From assembly GCA_038502055.1 (NCBI GenBank), contig JAXRKN010000033.1:1550001-1614000 (forward strand): a stretch of DNA of 64,000 bases, read 5' to 3'. Of this stretch, positions 61,944 to 64,000 are shown in pieces. The translations under genes were made by a program, and so were the position numbers. The notes under the pieces were generated by a model. The model worked only from the letters and a program-made list of their open reading frames with translations. It was not told where the DNA came from and did no database searches. Positions within the stretch are counted from its first letter, which is position 1. Every line of letters starts with the position of its first letter. This stretch comes from Tanytarsus gracilentus. Lineage: Eukaryota; Arthropoda; Insecta; Diptera; Chironomidae.

Positions 61944-62270
61944 ATGAATCGAAATCACCAAAATAAACAACGCAATAATTCGAGATCATCGACACATTCA
62001 GATGGAATCACGCAAGGCGATGCAGTCTCTCCTCGCTTTCTAAACGATGCAGCCAACGAACTGACCAACAACTATTGCTACTCATGTAGATCACAATTCA
62101 CTGCCAGAAATATTCACGACATTATGGAACATTTTTCAAAGCCACACGAGTCTAATCTAAAATGTCTTTATTGCAAGACAGGAAAAGTTCATCAGTACAA
62201 AAGTGAGCAAAAAGGATCAACTCAATATTATCACGACTGTTATCGATCAAAAATGGGTTACGATAAATAA
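61944..62270 (+). CDS. Small Cys/His-rich (zinc-binding type) protein, 108 aa
   Basis: Single coding exon starting in an excellent insect context (AAACATG). Residues 1-41 are polar, rich in Asn/Ser/Gln. The rest has Cys45-x2-Cys48, His63-x4-His68, Cys74-x2-Cys77, His83, and His97-x-Cys99 in YYHDCY. The first set resembles a C2H2 finger with a slightly long spacer; the second CLYC set looks like a separate knuckle. I do not recognise the family. A short 5'UTR intron and an AATAAA at 62555-62560 complete a compact gene of about 0.75 kb, opposite in strand to the homeobox gene. The Cys/His spacing and codon use argue for a real protein; function is unknown. Confidence 0.65.
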   Translation: MNRNHQNKQRNNSRSSTHSDGITQGDAVSPRFLNDAANELTNNYCYSCRSQFTARNIHDIMEHFSKPHESNLKCLYCKTGKVHQYKSEQKGSTQYYHDCYRSKMGYDK

Positions 62271-62554
62271 TTCGCTTAGTCAGTCCAGTAAAAGATACTC
62301 TAAAATAATTACTCATATGGAAATTCAAAGTCAATGTGAAATTTTTTAAAAAGAATTTAGATCAAGGAACGAGAGAATTTAAAGACTGAAATCGAATCAA
62401 TCAATTTTATGCGATCGAGGGAATTAGAAAAATTTTAGCAATGCTTGTTTGATCGCCAATGCGCTACGAGGCTGACGAAGGTCGTTGAGTTTGTGTAAAA
62501 GTATTATGTTTAACTTATTTTATGTTGAATTTCTATTGACCAAAGAGTTTTGTA

Positions 62555-62560
62555 AATAAA
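62555..62560 (+). terminator. Polyadenylation signal of the small Cys/His gene
   Basis: AATAAA about 285 nt after the stop codon at 62268-62270. Confidence 0.5.
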
Positions 62561-62579
62561 ATTTTAAAAGACACTCCAA

Positions 62580-64000
62580 TTAGAGCGTGAGCACATTTTT
62601 CCTGCTCAATTTTACAGGATCATCATTAGTGAGATAATAAAAAGACTTTTATGCGCATGGAGATGCATAATTTCATTTTTATTCAGCAAGTTGCGCTAGA
62701 AGGGAAAAAATCATTCATCAAGTGCACCGACACAGATTTTAATTAAATTTACTGCTTGTTCTAGTTCGGAGAGAATGTTTAAGAAATAAATTAAAGAGAA
62801 TAATTTAAATCATGAAATTTTTAGTACTGCAAAAATAAAATATTTGTGAGTCAAAATAATTTTTTGTGAAAAAAAATAAAAATTCATCGACCCCTAAAAA
62901 TTCCTATCAAAGAGCTCTTACTGTTTAGCACGTGACGATGCGCTCGATACTCATCACATGTATGGAGATGAAAAAATAATGAACCATTGTTCCACTTTTG
63001 TATATTTTTATTGAATCGTGTAGTAATAAGAAAACCCTTGAAAAATCAAGTGCGTCGATTCAAAATAATCAGTAAAAGAAAGAAATAAAAGGATGCATCA
63101 ACTATTGGCTTCGTGCACACTTGACTCCTCGATAATCCTCTTGAAAAAATCTCTATTGACGTTTAATGATTACAAATCAACATCAAATCAGAAAATAATT
63201 GTCGGTTACTCGCAGTGGCAGGAGATTAATCAAAAGTGGCTCAATTTTTATGTAAATTTTGTTTCTCTTCCGCAAGCAATCAAGAGACGAAAAAGTGAGA
63301 GGAGATAATTTTTTTGCCATCGGCATAATTTCATGTAAATTTCGAATTACTAGATGTTTATTTGTTTCTGCTGTTTGATGATGACTTCAATTGTTGTGGA
63401 TTTTTCAATAAATTGAGGAGGTTATTTGATTAAAAACTTTGATAGACAAATATTTTTTGTTGAGAAGTTTCAAACTTTTAAATTTAGGCAATTCTTTAGT
63501 ACAAAAACATTAAATGTAAATAAATTTTATTTAAATTTTTTTTAATTTTAATCATATTAGGACAATTATGGGCTTTAGAGTCCCACCTAAAAAAATTCTA
63601 AAAATTGAAAACTTTAGGTGATATTTTTAAACTGGAAATTTCAACACTTTCCAGAATTTTTCTTTAAGGCAGAAACATATTTTTCATTAAAAAGATTATT
63701 AACAATTTAAAAAACAAGAATTCGAGTTCAAATTAAAAATCTATTGATATTTTTTATTTATCAGCTCTATAAGAGCTTAATTTTTTGATATTCGGTTTTA
63801 TTCTAAAATTTTCATAAAATTTCCACAATTTAAATATTATGTTTGCTTTGTTAAATTTGAATCACAATTTTGACACCCCTCTCTATTAATAAAGAAATCA
63901 CTCAAGGGTATTTTATGCTCTGATTTACAACATAATTTAAACATTCAATATTTACCACTGTCATCACACGACTCTTCATTTTCTGTACTTTTATTAACAA
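62580..64000. other. Non-coding right end
   Basis: AT-rich, no exon recognised. An upstream exon of the homeobox gene (minus strand) would be expected here or beyond the window. Confidence 0.5.

Noticed and set aside
63093..63308. 71-codon plus-strand frame near the right end
   Set aside because: No recognised motif and no junction matching the phase-1 donor at 56222; probably chance.

Overview
The window looks like nuclear DNA from an insect, most likely a dipteran. It is strongly AT-rich, the genes are intron-split with GT-AG sites, and two gene families (a sticks-and-stones/hibris nephrin-like adhesion receptor and an ion transport peptide) match fly proteins closely by eye. Most of the 64 kb is non-coding: long introns, UTRs and intergenic DNA rich in homopolymers and CT/GA tracts. 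No tRNA, rRNA, CRISPR array or bacterial-type operon was seen.

Layout. 1-16.8 kb: no recognisable coding exon. It contains one composite repeat element (about 5.4-6.7 kb) made of 13-bp, 17-bp and 130-bp tandem units between short inverted ends. 16.8-37.7 kb, plus strand: a complete sns/hbs-type gene of 18 coding exons per transcript, reconstructed with every phase closing. It encodes a signal peptide, nine Ig domains, one FN3 domain, a transmembrane segment and a tail of about 320 residues ending GHLV. Two different exons each encode a complete transmembrane segment in the same phase, so two membrane forms of 1409 or 1394 aa are predicted. A 3'UTR of about 1.5 kb follows. 45.2-48.9 kb, minus strand: an ion transport peptide (ITP, CHH superfamily) gene with a shared signal/prepro exon and a shared core exon, then two alternative last coding exons. 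One gives a 111-aa precursor of amidated ITP, the other a 115-aa precursor of the non-amidated ITP-L. 56.0 kb, plus strand: one probable first coding exon of an unknown type II membrane protein whose remaining exons I could not find. 59.8-60.6 kb: a 742-bp hAT-type MITE with 12-bp inverted ends and a perfect 8-bp target duplication. 60.8-61.5 kb, minus strand: the 3' part of a Bar-class homeobox gene, whose homeodomain is split by two ~50-bp introns around a 17-nt micro-exon. 61.8-62.6 kb, plus strand: a small gene for a 108-aa Cys/His-rich protein, probably nested in or just upstream of the homeobox gene.

The genes are not an operon. sns and ITP converge, and the homeobox gene and the small zinc-type gene lie on opposite strands. 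The strongest observations are the paired transmembrane exons of sns, the 17-nt micro-exon coding for part of the homeodomain recognition helix, and the ITP/ITP-L alternative ends with a perfect 19-bp hairpin in the regulated intron. All family names come from reading translated motifs and memory of the families, not from a database search.
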